DNA from: Sphingobacterium corticibacterium
GTDB taxonomy: Bacteria; Bacteroidota; Bacteroidia; Sphingobacteriales; Sphingobacteriaceae
NCBI RefSeq assembly: GCF_004208525.1
Contig: NZ_SGIT01000001.1
Span: 372,001 to 436,000, forward strand
Length of the DNA: 64,000 nucleotides
Direction of reading: 5' to 3'
Shown here piece after piece: positions 43,220-53,308 of the stretch. The notes below the pieces were generated by a model that saw only the letters and a list, made by a program, of their open reading frames with translations, ran no database searches and was not told the origin of the DNA. The translations under genes and the position numbers were made by a program. Numbering within the stretch: position 1 is the stretch's first letter; every line of letters begins with the position of its first letter.

Positions 43220-45190
43220 TTATGGATGGTCCTTTCTTAGTTGACTGTGGTGTACATAAAGTTCACGCCGCGGCTCCATTGTCTTATTGTTGGGTGCGGT
43301 AGGTTGCGCTGTTGGCTTACTAGTCGACGTACTTTTATTTAGTTCCTCTACTTTTTTTTCCTTTGGTGTAGGAAGAAAATTAGCATTTAAGATTCGATCT
43401 TGATCGTATTTTGATAAGGAAATAGTATCCTTCAGGTATTTTTCGACCAGCATATTGACAATCGGACCCGCCCAAGTACCACCATATCCAGCATTTTCTA
43501 CAAACACGGCAATTGCTATTTTCGGGTTTTCGCGTGGTGCAAAGGCAAAGAATACGGCATGATTTTCACCATGTGGATTCTGTACGGTCCCAGTTTTGCC
43601 ACACATTTCCACGCCCGGCACGCGTACCCGGTATCCCGTACCACCCGGAACATTCACCGCCCGGCTCATCCCTTCAATCACGGGTTCGTAATATTTAGCA
43701 TCCACACCGGCACTTATTTTTTCCTTAAACTCGTCTTTTACAATACCCTTATCGCCAATTGCCTTTACGAGGTGCGGTCGGTAATAAAAGCCGCGGTTGG
43801 CAACGATAGCCATTACATTAGCCATCTGTAGTGGGGTAATACCCATTTCACCTTGCCCAATAGACAAAGAAATATTAAAGCTTGAACGCCATTTGTCGTT
43901 ACCATAACGTTTGGTATAAAAGTCGGAAGTCGGGATTAAACCTGGTTTTTCCCCGGGGAGATCTATGCCTAATGTATGGCCTAAACCAAATTTGCCTAAC
44001 GCTTCGCGCCAAAGATCGTACGCTTTTGGTCCCGACATACCGCGTGAGTCGATCATGCGTGCGTAGGTGTACCCGTAATAAGTGTTACAAGATGTTTGTA
44101 TGGATTTTATCAAACTGGTGGCACCATCTACGTGTGTACAACGCATGATAGCACGCCCTCCACCGTAACGGTATCCGCCAGGGCAATAAAAAATTGTTTT
44201 TTCGTCGATAACACCCGCTTGTTGCGCCGTTAACGCAGCAACCACCTTAAAAACCGATCCTGGAGGATAGGAGGCTTGGATAGGACGGATAAACAAAGGG
44301 CGTGTCTCGTCCCGTAAAAGTTTCATGTAGTTGTTGCCCCTTTGTCTTCCTACCATTAAGTTCGGATCGTAGGATGGTGCACTGACAAAAGTTAAGATTT
44401 CTCCAGTCGCGGGTTCGATAGCAACCACCGAGCCCATTTTATTTTTCATGAGCTTTTCCGCCAGCACTTGCAGATCACGGTCAATCGTCGAAACCAAGCC
44501 ATCACCAGCGACGGCAAGGGTGTCATACTTGCCCTCCATGAAAGAGCCTTTTGGTCTATTAAGTGCATCTACCATTTGGTTTTTAACCCCCCGTTGTCCA
44601 CGTAGAAGCTCTTCGTAAGAACGCTCGATGCCGCTCGCGCCGATATAGTCGCCCGGACGATAAAAGCCTTCCGACCGCTCAATATCTTTATCGTTAACTT
44701 CTTGTATATAGCCCAGAAGTTGTGGGGCGATGCTGTCCGGATAACTCCTGACAGTCCGGTTTTGTACATAGAAACCTCGAAATTTATATAGATGCTCCTG
44801 CAGCTGTGCATAAGTAGTTGCAGATAACTGTTTTTCAAATATAGACGGACGATAAGGAGAGTGGGAACGCGCTTTATTTATTCTTGTCTGGAATCCTTCG
44901 CGATCGATATCAATAAGCTGACACAAAAGTGCTGTGTCAATTTCTTTTGCCTCGATAGGTGTCACCAAGAGGTCGTATACAGGCTCGTTTTGTACCAAAA
45001 CTTTGCCATTTCGGTCGAACACTACCCCTCTTGCAGGATACACAACGACTTTACGTAACACATTGTGATTCGCTGATAATAAATAAGATTTGTCAATAAC
45101 CTGAATATAAAATAGACGAGCTACTATAACGATCGCTATAGCAATAAAAATTCCCTGAACAACAAACTTACGAGCGAAAAAACTATTCAT
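43220..45190 (-). CDS. mrdA: Penicillin-binding protein 2 (elongasome transpeptidase)
   Basis: A 656-residue class B penicillin-binding protein that cross-links new peptidoglycan during cell elongation. One N-terminal membrane anchor (about residues 7-27) is followed by a pedestal domain (VYPARGVVFDRNGKVL) and a transpeptidase domain with SxxK (YPPGSVFK), SCN (QTSCNTYYG) and KTG (MCGKTGTVQNP) motifs. The last ~40 residues form a low-complexity Ser/Thr/Pro-rich and basic tail (KSTSTSKPTAQPTAP) absent from many homologues. It lies between mreD and rodA in the operon. Confidence 0.96.
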   Translation of the reverse strand: MNSFFARKFVVQGIFIAIAIVIVARLFYIQVIDKSYLLSANHNVLRKVVVYPARGVVFDRNGKVLVQNEPVYDLLVTPIEAKEIDTALLCQLIDIDREGFQTRINKARSHSPYRPSIFEKQLSATTYAQLQEHLYKFRGFYVQNRTVRSYPDSIAPQLLGYIQEVNDKDIERSEGFYRPGDYIGASGIERSYEELLRGQRGVKNQMVDALNRPKGSFMEGKYDTLAVAGDGLVSTIDRDLQVLAEKLMKNKMGSVVAIEPATGEILTFVSAPSYDPNLMVGRQRGNNYMKLLRDETRPLFIRPIQASYPPGSVFKVVAALTAQQAGVIDEKTIFYCPGGYRYGGGRAIMRCTHVDGATSLIKSIQTSCNTYYGYTYARMIDSRGMSGPKAYDLWREALGKFGLGHTLGIDLPGEKPGLIPTSDFYTKRYGNDKWRSSFNISLSIGQGEMGITPLQMANVMAIVANRGFYYRPHLVKAIGDKGIVKDEFKEKISAGVDAKYYEPVIEGMSRAVNVPGGTGYRVRVPGVEMCGKTGTVQNPHGENHAVFFAFAPRENPKIAIAVFVENAGYGGTWAGPIVNMLVEKYLKDTISLSKYDQDRILNANFLPTPKEKKVEELNKSTSTSKPTAQPTAPNNKTMEPRRELYVHHSQLRKDHP

Positions 45191-45242
45191 GAACCGTGTG
45201 TTCCTTTTATTGTTAAAAAGTTAGAGGCGTATGCTAACCTTT

Positions 45243-45770
45243 TTAAATACTACCAATACGTGACTTTCTTTTATAAACCAGCAAACTTACCAGTAGAATG
45301 ATACAAGTTGTAAATATACTACTTAAAATAGTACTTGCCAGTGTATATAGAAAATTAGAAAATGTAAATGTTTCTATAAGAAAAAGAAAGAAATGATGTA
45401 CAACGGCGCCAAAAAACACGTAGGATAGAAACCATTTGGTACCCATCACCCCCAAGGAAGGTGTGTTAAACGACTCTTTCAGTTCGACCTCTATGGTGAT
45501 TTTATGGAAGAATATTCGAAATAGCGCTAGACTAACACATGCTGCGGCATGTACGCCAACAGAATCATAAAAAGCATCTATCGTCAAACCTGTTAAAAAG
45601 GAAATTAGAAACAGCAACAAATTTGGTAATCCTATTGGTAAAAGGAAAATAAAGAAAATATAGGGATAAGTGGTCGCCATATTGTAATAGCCTATGTTTT
45701 TAAATAAGACTACTTGCAGTAGAACCATGATAATAAATCGGACAATATTTATAATTATTACGCTACCCAT
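45243..45770 (-). CDS. mreD: Rod shape-determining protein MreD
   Basis: A 175-residue inner-membrane component of the elongasome with about five hydrophobic helices and few conserved residues, as usual for MreD. Identity rests on size, hydrophobicity, LIDAFYDSVGVHAAACV-like second-half motif (LTIDAFYDSVGVHAAA) and position: its start overlaps the mreC stop by 8 bases, and mrdA follows 52 bases later. Confidence 0.92.
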   Translation of the reverse strand: MGSVIIINIVRFIIMVLLQVVLFKNIGYYNMATTYPYIFFIFLLPIGLPNLLLFLISFLTGLTIDAFYDSVGVHAAACVSLALFRIFFHKITIEVELKESFNTPSLGVMGTKWFLSYVFFGAVVHHFFLFLIETFTFSNFLYTLASTILSSIFTTCIILLVSLLVYKRKSRIGSI

Positions 45771-46599
45771 TGTCTTGACTGTCAGCTTCTAGTTGTTCTT
45801 TTTCTTTAATCAGTAAATCTTTCACCACATATACATGATGCAGATTGCTGAAATTCGTAGATAGTTCTATTTTAAGATCTAAAAAGCTCTCTCCAGATGT
45901 TATACCTGTTTCCACTATTTTTCCGACCTGAATACCTGCGGGGAATAACGAAAAACCAGAGGTATATACTTTTTCACCCTGTTCAACCTTAACGTGATTC
46001 GGGATATCTCTTACCACACCGTAGCGGGGATCTATACTACTTCCCCATACAAGGGAGCCAATAACTTCAGAGCTGTCCAATGTAACGGAAATCCTCGTGT
46101 CCGGATGTAAAAGTGACTGTACGGAGCTGAAATGAGGTGAAGTTTGAAGCACAATGCCGACAACGCCATTGGAGGTGATGACGCCCATCCCTTTCTCTAC
46201 ACCATCGGCCGAACCCTTGTCGAGCGTAAGATAATTGTTCTTTTGGTGAATACTGTTGTTGGCAACCTTTGCTACGATAAAAGCATACCGGCCCTGTTCG
46301 ATGGAATCTATAATACGGACGGTATCTGCCGTCGTATCCGCCTGGAGGAGGCTTTGGATTTGTTCCCTTAACATGCCGTTTTCAGCAGCCAGTTCTTCAT
46401 TCGTTTCATTTAACGAAAGATAGCTTTTCCAAGAGTTTACTTGTTTATAATAGGAACCTATAAAAACATTGGATGAACTGATAAAGGAAGAACGTTGAAA
46501 GTTGTTATGACGCACAACTAAAATAATGGATACGACAAAAAAGAGAATAAACCAAAATATAGCGTTATATCTAACCAGAAATAGCCAAAGGTTTCTCAT
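45763..46599 (-). CDS. mreC: Rod shape-determining protein MreC
   Basis: A 278-residue periplasmic scaffold of the elongasome that activates PBP2-RodA. An N-terminal membrane helix (about residues 12-30) is followed by a coiled coil (NETNEELAAENGMLREQIQSLL, about 62-85 region) and the MreC beta-domains (GSADGVEKGMGVITSNGVVGIVLQ and SGFSLFPAGIQVGKI). The order mreB-mreC-mreD is standard. It overlaps mreD by 8 bases. Confidence 0.95.
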   Translation of the reverse strand: MRNLWLFLVRYNAIFWFILFFVVSIILVVRHNNFQRSSFISSSNVFIGSYYKQVNSWKSYLSLNETNEELAAENGMLREQIQSLLQADTTADTVRIIDSIEQGRYAFIVAKVANNSIHQKNNYLTLDKGSADGVEKGMGVITSNGVVGIVLQTSPHFSSVQSLLHPDTRISVTLDSSEVIGSLVWGSSIDPRYGVVRDIPNHVKVEQGEKVYTSGFSLFPAGIQVGKIVETGITSGESFLDLKIELSTNFSNLHHVYVVKDLLIKEKEQLEADSQDNG

Positions 46600-46693
46600 G
46601 TGTTTTGGTTTCTATTATTTAGCTGCCAACAAATACGCGATATAAACGACCAGTTCGTCTATATCGCGTATATATCAATGAATTATAATGCTT

Positions 46694-47716
46694 TTACTGC
46701 ATTAAAAATTTAAACCGACCAATATTTTTCAACGCGATTCCCGTACCTCTTACCACGGCACGTAACGGATCTTCGGCAACATGTACCGGAAGTTTTGTTT
46801 TCGCTTGTATACGTTTGTCCAAGCCCCGTAATAATGCCCCTCCACCAGTGAGGTATATACCGGTTTGATATATATCTGCGGATAGTTCCGGAGGTGTAAT
46901 TTCCAGCGCTTTTAAAATGGCTTCTTCTATTTTCGAAATGGATTTATCCAAACAGTGGGCTATCTCCGTATAGGACACCGTAATCTGTTTCGGAATACCC
47001 GTCATGAGGTCTCGACCCTGTACGGCGAAATCCGCCGGTGGATCTGATAGCTCGGGAAGAGCTGCTCCCACTTCAATTTTGATTTTCTCGGCAGTGCGTT
47101 CTCCAATCATGATATTATGTTGACGACGGATATATTGTACGATATCCGAATCAAAATTGTCGCCAGCAACGCGGATCGATTGGTCACAAACGATACCAGA
47201 CAGGGCAATAACCGCAATTTCTGTGGTACCCCCGCCGATATCGATGATCATATTACCGACAGGTTCTTCGACATCGATACCTATGCCGACTGCCGCAGCC
47301 ATAGGTTCGTGAATTAAGTAGACCTCTTTGGCACCTGCAATTTCTGCTGAGTCGCGTACCGCCCGCTTTTCTACTTCCGTAATACCCGAGGGAATACAAA
47401 CGACCATCCTCAGCGATGGAAAGAACCAAGACTTACCTTTGTTCACTAATTTTACCATTCCGCGAATTAAATGCTCGGCAGCTGTAAAATCTGCTATAAC
47501 ACCATCGCGCAATGGCCTTACCGTTTTTATATTGTCGTGTGTTTTACCTTCCATTTGCATCGCTTGTCTTCCGATAGCAATCACCTTGTTGGTGGTGCGG
47601 TCAAAAGCAACGATAGAAGGTTCGTCCACTACTACTTTGTCATTATGTATAATTAAGGTGTTTGCTGTCCCTAAATCGATAGCAACTTCTTGCGTAAACC
47701 AGTTAAATAACCCCAT
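46694..47716 (-). CDS. mreB: Actin-like rod shape-determining protein MreB
   Basis: A 340-residue bacterial actin homologue that forms membrane-bound filaments guiding lateral wall synthesis. Nucleotide-binding motifs are AIDLGTANTLI (phosphate 1), MIIDIGGGTTEIAVIAL (phosphate 2) and YLTGGGALLRGLD (adenosine). Connect segments also fit. The N-terminal MGLFNWF is an amphipathic membrane-binding segment. It is first in the operon, with a -7 box (TAGGTTTG) 33 bases before the ATG, and mreC begins 94 bases after its stop. Confidence 0.98.
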   Translation of the reverse strand: MGLFNWFTQEVAIDLGTANTLIIHNDKVVVDEPSIVAFDRTTNKVIAIGRQAMQMEGKTHDNIKTVRPLRDGVIADFTAAEHLIRGMVKLVNKGKSWFFPSLRMVVCIPSGITEVEKRAVRDSAEIAGAKEVYLIHEPMAAAVGIGIDVEEPVGNMIIDIGGGTTEIAVIALSGIVCDQSIRVAGDNFDSDIVQYIRRQHNIMIGERTAEKIKIEVGAALPELSDPPADFAVQGRDLMTGIPKQITVSYTEIAHCLDKSISKIEEAILKALEITPPELSADIYQTGIYLTGGGALLRGLDKRIQAKTKLPVHVAEDPLRAVVRGTGIALKNIGRFKFLMQ

Positions 47717-47749
47717 GCAATTATATTGTCTTGTTTCTCAAATTTAATG

Positions 47750-47757
47750 CAAACCTA
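47750..47757 (-). promoter_or_regulatory. -7 promoter box of the mre operon
   Basis: Minus-strand TAGGTTTG matches TAnnTTTG in the short spacer between the M1 peptidase stop and mreB. Any -33 element would fall in the 3' end of the peptidase gene and is not an exact TTTG. Confidence 0.45.
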
Positions 47758-47773
47758 AATAAAAAAAATGGTT

Positions 47774-49474
47774 TTATCTACACTCTACCACCCCTATATA
47801 ATAATTAAATGTATCAACATCCAGTTCTTCGGTATTCTCCACTTTTATGGGTAAAATCTGAAAGGTAGCGTTGATTTCATAACGTGTTTTGGACTGCCCT
47901 TTTTTTCCGATGTGAATAGGCATTTTAAAGTCCGGTACTTCTGCAATCCAACGGCAAAACACTTCTCCATTATTTCGTTGTAGAATTTCCAGTACCGGAA
48001 CACTTTTATGCTGAACATACTGTTCAAATATCTTTGTGAAATCGATGCCCGATTCCTCGTTTAGATAGGTTAAAATATCGTTATAGTCTACCGTCTGATG
48101 ATAAAATTTGCTATTCAGTCCGCGAAGGATGGAACGCCATTTCTCATCGTCGTCTATCATGGTCCGGATCATGTTGTGTAACACGCCGCCTTTCAGATAC
48201 ATGTCTCCCGATCCTTCTTTGTTGACACCATAGGGCCCTTGCAAAGGTTTATCATTCAAAATGCCTTTTCGGTTACCGTTTACGTACGCTTGGCTAGCTT
48301 CCTTTCCATAATGATAATCAATAAAAAGTGCCTCGGAATAATTGGTGAAACTCTCGTGTATCCACATGTCGGCTAGGTCCTTTGCCGTGATGTTGTTGCC
48401 AAACCACTCGTGACCGGACTCATGGACGATGATGAAATCCCATTTCAACCCCCAACCGGTGTCTGAACCATCTTTACCTAAATATCCGTTCTGAAATTTG
48501 TTGCCGTAGGCAATGGCGCTTTGATGCTCCATGCCCAGATGCGCTGTTTCTACTATTTTATAACCATCTTCATAAAAGGGATAAGGTCCAAACCAATACT
48601 CGAACGCCTCAAGCGTTTGTTTCGTGTTGTTCTGTAAATGCTTGATTTTATTTTTGTTTTCCTTTAATACATAATAGTCAACGGAAAGCGGTCCCTTTTC
48701 GCCTAGGTACGTTTCCATGATATGTGTATAATCTCCAATATTCAAGGCCACGTTGTAGTTGTTTATCGGGTTGCGTACTTTCCAGTGATATTTGGTGTAG
48801 TGTTTATCTAACTTTTCGGTTTTTACTAATCGGCCATTCGATACATTCATAACCTCGTTTGGAACGGCGACAGAAATCAACATGCTATCTACTTCGTCAG
48901 ACTGATGGTCTTTATTCGGCCACCATACACTTGCACCCAAACCCTGACAAGTAGTCGCCACCCAAGGTTTTCCTTTACTGTCCTTTTTCCAGTCGAAACC
49001 GCCATCCCACGGTGCACGGGTTGCTGCAATGGGGGTGCCCGAATAATAGACCTTGAAAGAGTCTATCTTTCCTTTCGGAATTGTATTTGGAAAGTCTACG
49101 AAAACCGCATGGTAAGATCGCTCAAAAGATAGTGTTCTCCCTTGGTACTCCACACAGTCTACCGAAAGGTTATCAAAAAGATCGAATTGTAATCTTTCAA
49201 AATTTTCAACTGCTTCAAATTTAAATAAATTGCTTCCAGATATAAAGCGATTGTTTATATCTACTTTGATGTCAAGATGGTAATATTTTATGTCATAACA
49301 CGTCCGGAAAGGTGTCAGTGTGCCTCGAAGGGAATCGGCCTTACTGAATATTTCTTTGGCTTTCATAAGCTGGGCGTGTACCGGGCTTGCTGTAAAGAAT
49401 GGTAGAAGAATTAATAAGGTATATGGTATGTTTAGTTTAATCACGGTCAAGTGGAATTTGTCTCTGTTAAACAT
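47774..49474 (-). CDS. M1 family metallopeptidase (aminopeptidase N-like)
   Basis: A secreted zinc aminopeptidase of about 566 residues from ATG 49474. Signal peptide: LNIPYTLLILLPFFTASPVHA. The beta-sandwich N-domain is followed by the catalytic domain with LGMEHQSAIAYG (variant of the GxMEN substrate loop) and the zinc motif HESGHEWFGN with the third ligand Glu in DMWIHESFTNY 18 residues on. The C-terminal helical domain is short, which is usual in Bacteroidota members. Upstream in-frame codons to 49735 overlap the hydrate-dehydratase gene and lack peptidase similarity, so they are excluded. The start overlaps that gene's stop by 8 bases, suggesting coupling. Confidence 0.92.
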   Translation of the reverse strand: MFNRDKFHLTVIKLNIPYTLLILLPFFTASPVHAQLMKAKEIFSKADSLRGTLTPFRTCYDIKYYHLDIKVDINNRFISGSNLFKFEAVENFERLQFDLFDNLSVDCVEYQGRTLSFERSYHAVFVDFPNTIPKGKIDSFKVYYSGTPIAATRAPWDGGFDWKKDSKGKPWVATTCQGLGASVWWPNKDHQSDEVDSMLISVAVPNEVMNVSNGRLVKTEKLDKHYTKYHWKVRNPINNYNVALNIGDYTHIMETYLGEKGPLSVDYYVLKENKNKIKHLQNNTKQTLEAFEYWFGPYPFYEDGYKIVETAHLGMEHQSAIAYGNKFQNGYLGKDGSDTGWGLKWDFIIVHESGHEWFGNNITAKDLADMWIHESFTNYSEALFIDYHYGKEASQAYVNGNRKGILNDKPLQGPYGVNKEGSGDMYLKGGVLHNMIRTMIDDDEKWRSILRGLNSKFYHQTVDYNDILTYLNEESGIDFTKIFEQYVQHKSVPVLEILQRNNGEVFCRWIAEVPDFKMPIHIGKKGQSKTRYEINATFQILPIKVENTEELDVDTFNYYIGVVECR

Positions 49475-50996
49475 GGGGATTTTGTAGGTGCTGCCATGCA
49501 CCAGATAAGTGTGTAATAATATCAGTCGCTGTGATGCTTTTTTCGTGGATAGACAACGCGGCAATGTCGCCCGCCAAACCATGTAGGTATACGCCCAGCA
49601 AAGCCGCATCAACTGCTGTGTGGCCTTGGGCCAACAAGGAAGTGATGATGCCAGAAAGTACGTCGCCACTACCCCCCGTGGCCATACCCGGGTTACCTGT
49701 TGAATTGAAGTGTACGGTACCATCGGGTAAAACAATAGCGGTATTTGCTCCTTTTATGACGACAATCTGTTCGTGACGATGGCTCCAATCTCGGACCTTT
49801 TCGATTTTTTCAAAGTCCTCTTGCCATGAACCGATTAAACGCTCCAATTCTTTAGGGTGAGGTGTCAAAATACTGTTTGGTGGGATGAGTGCATGCCAAT
49901 CCGGATTTTTGGCCAGTATGTTTATAGCATCTGCGTCGAATAGCAGGGCAGGTGTTTTGGGTTTCAGTCGGAACCACTCCAATAATTTACGTAAGGCTCC
50001 CGCTGTATCTTGATGTGTCCCCATACCCATGCCGATGCCGACGGCTTGGTAATCTGTAATGTTTTCGGGAAACATGCTGATATGTGTTTCGAGCGGATCT
50101 GTTTGTACCTGTGCTTCGGGAAATACACTTTGTAATATGGAATAACCACAAGCTGGAATGTATGCCGTCACCAGTCCACAGCCTGTTCTTAATGCCGCTT
50201 TGCTTGCCAGGATAATGGCGCCAATACTGCCGTAATGTCCGCCTACAATGTACGTATGCCCATATGTGCCTTTATGAGAGAACTTCGATAACGGACTTGC
50301 TATAATCTGCACATCTTCTTTCTGTGTGTATAGATAACGAGTTGATAATGTGTTTTCTATATTCTTATCTAACCCGATGTCCAATACCTGGAAATTACCT
50401 GTGAAAATAGCGTATTTCGGACACAGGAGGCTCAGTTTAGGACAGGCAAAAGTATAGGTAATGTGGGCTTGTACAATAGGTACATCGGCAGGTGTAGGCC
50501 TGTCTGCAAAAAGTCCGGAGGGGATGTCGACAGAAAGTATAGGGTTGGAAGCGGTGTTTATCTGGTGAAGAAGTGGTTTCCAGTGTTCATCCATCGGGCG
50601 AGATAAACCGTAACCGAATAGCGCATCAATCAAGATACTTTTTGTCGGAAATTCTAAAATACTTTTGGGGCTCAGCGAAGAAATAGGTATACCCATTTCG
50701 TGGAGGCGTTGCTGGTTTATTTTGTTTTCCGTGCTGTAGGAAGTATGTTCTAATAAATAGATTTTAACGGTATGTCCGGCAAGGGATAGCATTCGCCCAA
50801 CCGCCAATCCATCTCCACCATTATTTCCAAAGCCGCATAAGATCACAAAAGAAGCTTGCCGTTCACCAACATACTGCTGTATCGCCTGCGATAAAGCATC
50901 TGCCGCTCGTTCCATTAATGTAGCTGGGGCAAGATGCTGACTCGCCATCGTCGCTTGTTCCCATTTATAAATATCTGTAGCAGAAAGGATCTTCAT
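49467..50996 (-). CDS. nnrD: Bifunctional NAD(P)H-hydrate epimerase / ADP-dependent dehydratase
   Basis: Repairs hydrated NADH and NADPH. It has 509 residues. The N-terminal YjeF_N epimerase (about 1-210) has FVILCGFGNNGGDGLAVGR and the catalytic Asp in LIDALFGYGLSRP. The C-terminal ribokinase-like dehydratase (about 225-505) has HKGTYGHTYIVGG, LTPHPKELERL and NPGMATGGSGDVLSGII with the catalytic Asp. Normal full-length fusion (NnrE+NnrD). Followed with 8-base overlap by the M1 peptidase gene. Confidence 0.96.
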   Translation of the reverse strand: MKILSATDIYKWEQATMASQHLAPATLMERAADALSQAIQQYVGERQASFVILCGFGNNGGDGLAVGRMLSLAGHTVKIYLLEHTSYSTENKINQQRLHEMGIPISSLSPKSILEFPTKSILIDALFGYGLSRPMDEHWKPLLHQINTASNPILSVDIPSGLFADRPTPADVPIVQAHITYTFACPKLSLLCPKYAIFTGNFQVLDIGLDKNIENTLSTRYLYTQKEDVQIIASPLSKFSHKGTYGHTYIVGGHYGSIGAIILASKAALRTGCGLVTAYIPACGYSILQSVFPEAQVQTDPLETHISMFPENITDYQAVGIGMGMGTHQDTAGALRKLLEWFRLKPKTPALLFDADAINILAKNPDWHALIPPNSILTPHPKELERLIGSWQEDFEKIEKVRDWSHRHEQIVVIKGANTAIVLPDGTVHFNSTGNPGMATGGSGDVLSGIITSLLAQGHTAVDAALLGVYLHGLAGDIAALSIHEKSITATDIITHLSGAWQHLQNPHV

Positions 50997-51046
50997 CGTT
51001 TTTTTTGTTTAAACTTAGATAAATTTCCTTTTACATGCAATTATAG

Positions 51047-51718
51047 CTATATCATCATCTTATAGCCAATACCTCTAATGTTTTTAATTTGGATGCTCGG
51101 ATCTTTGATCAGATACTTTCTTAACCTACATATCAATACATCGAGACTTCGGCTGGGACTAACGGGTTTTTTACTCCATAATTTTTCGACAATAATATCG
51201 CGTTCCAGCACCGTATTACGATGTTCATATAGCATTTTGAGCAATACACTTTGCCTGTATGATAGATCGATGGTGTCATCTCCGAGCTGCAATATTTGTC
51301 GTCTGGCGTTCAATGTATATTTACCGATATTGGTGGAATCAGCGGTTATATTTCTAGCTTTTATATTGGCCATGGAACCGATTCTCGCAATCAATTCTTC
51401 CATGACAAAAGGTTTTTTTAGATAATCGTTGCCGCCTACATCATAGCCGTTAAGTAAATCTTCTGTCGATGTTAGTGCCGTTAAGAACAAAATTGGCGTC
51501 GTACGATCTTCCTCCCTAATTTTTAAAGCCAATGTAAAGCCATCCATGCCCGGCATCATAACATCTGATACAATAACATCCGGTTTCTTTTTATGGAATA
51601 AATCTAAAGCCTCGATAGCGGTTGACGCAAACCGGACGTTAAATTCTTTCATTTCTAAACTTAACATAATAATTTGTGCAAGTTTAATTTCATCTTCGAT
51701 AAGTAATACATCGATCAT
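51047..51718 (-). CDS. OmpR-family response regulator
   Basis: A 223-residue transcription factor with receiver domain (residues 1-115, phospho-Asp52 in SDVMMPGMDG, Lys in YLKKPF) and a C-terminal winged helix (about 130-223, ending RGIGYKMMI). Its ATG overlaps the stop of the histidine kinase gene (ATGA), so the pair is translationally coupled and certainly a functional two-component system. Targets are not evident. The nearby plus-strand DUF4270/kelch cluster begins about 150 bases beyond the kinase start and could be a target, but no operator was seen. Confidence 0.95.
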   Translation of the reverse strand: MIDVLLIEDEIKLAQIIMLSLEMKEFNVRFASTAIEALDLFHKKKPDVIVSDVMMPGMDGFTLALKIREEDRTTPILFLTALTSTEDLLNGYDVGGNDYLKKPFVMEELIARIGSMANIKARNITADSTNIGKYTLNARRQILQLGDDTIDLSYRQSVLLKMLYEHRNTVLERDIIVEKLWSKKPVSPSRSLDVLICRLRKYLIKDPSIQIKNIRGIGYKMMI

Positions 51719-53157
51719 AGCTGACGTTTTTTTGGAATTCTGATAATAAAAGTTGTTCCGCTATTTTTTTTGCTTTTTAGTTTTATGGTGCCTTTATGTT
51801 GGCGGATGATCTGTTTAACATACGCCAGTCCCAAACCAAATCCCCTCTGGTAGCTATTATCATCTTTTGGTACTCTGAAAAAGGGATCGAATATAAGATC
51901 ATGATAGGTGTCGGGTATACCGATGCCGTCATCGGAGACGGATAGTTCGATAAATTCTCCATCACGAATTTCCTGGATCATAATTTGAATGTTTTTTGAT
52001 CCATATTTGATGGCATTATCGAATAGATTGCTGATCACGTTACCCAAGTGGAGTTGATCAGCCCACAGAACTTGGCCCGCTGCAAAATTTTCATAATTAA
52101 ATTGAATGTCCTGTGAAGAGCTGCCCACGCGAATTCTGGTTATGCATTTGGAGATGAGCTGCTCTATCTTGACATATTCGTAGTGCAACGGTTTCCTGGT
52201 GGCATGGTCGTCTTCAGCAATTTGCAGCACGTTATCGATCATGTCGGATAAATGTTCCAGCTCTTCCCGCGCAATAGACTGAAACATAGCTCGTTTTTCG
52301 ATATTCTCTTTTTCGGTAAAGTTTTGCAATGCTTGGACGGCAGCATAGACGGTAGATACCGGTGTCCTCAGTTCATGGGTCATTTGGTTAACAAATGTTT
52401 TCCGGAGTTCTGCCAGTTTATCCTGTTTGGAAATAGTTCGGAAGAGGTACACAAAACATCCCAGAATCGTAAGGACTAAAATAACCGCAAGGCTTAACTG
52501 CCAGCTCAGACTATACAAAGCTTGCCGCCATGGTAAAGTTAGCGTCAATGTAATAAATCGATGTTGCTGGGCATCAATGAGTAAAGGGCGGAGGGTAAGG
52601 GTAGTGCCCGAAAGAGAGTTTACAGGCGTTCTAACCATAAATTCCCCGTCTTTTGCCGTGAAAATGTCCAATTTGAAATCGGTCTTTAAATCGTTTGCAT
52701 AGAGTAGCTCGCCTATTCGATGCTGTAGAACATTATAAGTTGTCGTGTCAAAAGTCACGTAGTTGAACAGGAATCCCGGAAAAAGTTGAGGCGGCCGGAG
52801 AGGTAATCTCCCGTCTGGTTTTAAAAAAGCATGTCTCGGCGGCGCCGGCTTTATTCTTTCCATGATTTGGGAAAGCGAATCTGCAGATACATTTGGATAC
52901 ATTTTTATAAGCTCATCATACAATACTTTTTCGAAAAGAAACGTAGGTCTGTTCATGGTCTGTCTGTCTTCCTGGCCTCCTTGGTAAGCCGCTTGAACAT
53001 ACTCCTGTATAGCGTCAAATAATAGCCTTTCTGCCGTAGACGCCGTATTTTCGATGTATTGGTTGTAGCTGCCATATAACCACGAACTTAGAAGCAATAC
53101 AATCCCCGTTCCCGATGCCACCAACGGGATAAATAATAATCTAAGCCTGTATTTCAT
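51715..53157 (-). CDS. Sensor histidine kinase
   Basis: A 480-residue inner-membrane sensor kinase. Two membrane helices (about residues 9-30 and 220-240) bracket a ~190-residue periplasmic sensor region of no recognised family. A HisKA domain with MTHELRTPV (phospho-His 261) follows, then the HATPase domain with NLFDNAIKYG, DDGIGIP and GFGLGLAYV. There is no HAMP domain. It sits first in a two-gene unit with the OmpR-type regulator. Confidence 0.94.
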   Translation of the reverse strand: MKYRLRLLFIPLVASGTGIVLLLSSWLYGSYNQYIENTASTAERLLFDAIQEYVQAAYQGGQEDRQTMNRPTFLFEKVLYDELIKMYPNVSADSLSQIMERIKPAPPRHAFLKPDGRLPLRPPQLFPGFLFNYVTFDTTTYNVLQHRIGELLYANDLKTDFKLDIFTAKDGEFMVRTPVNSLSGTTLTLRPLLIDAQQHRFITLTLTLPWRQALYSLSWQLSLAVILVLTILGCFVYLFRTISKQDKLAELRKTFVNQMTHELRTPVSTVYAAVQALQNFTEKENIEKRAMFQSIAREELEHLSDMIDNVLQIAEDDHATRKPLHYEYVKIEQLISKCITRIRVGSSSQDIQFNYENFAAGQVLWADQLHLGNVISNLFDNAIKYGSKNIQIMIQEIRDGEFIELSVSDDGIGIPDTYHDLIFDPFFRVPKDDNSYQRGFGLGLAYVKQIIRQHKGTIKLKSKKNSGTTFIIRIPKKRQL

Positions 53158-53308
53158 TATGTTGCCCTATCTTGCATGCCATCTTCTTCATTTGTTTTTC
53201 AAAACAAAGCAAAAAGTTTATCATGTCATCTTCCTGCTTTTCGATTTAACCATATTTAACCCTGTGAAACCTTTGTTAACATTAAATATACACAGTTTTG
53301 TAGCGGAT

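Noticed and set aside
49475..49735. Upstream extension of the M1 peptidase frame by 87 codons
   Set aside because: The extension lies inside the conserved C-terminal domain of the hydrate dehydratase gene; a normal signal peptide begins at ATG 49474.
53159..53308. Upstream extension of the DUF4270 frame by 50 codons
   Set aside because: It would place about 75 residues before the lipobox cysteine, far too long for a lipoprotein signal, and it precedes the promoter-like boxes at 53272-53300.
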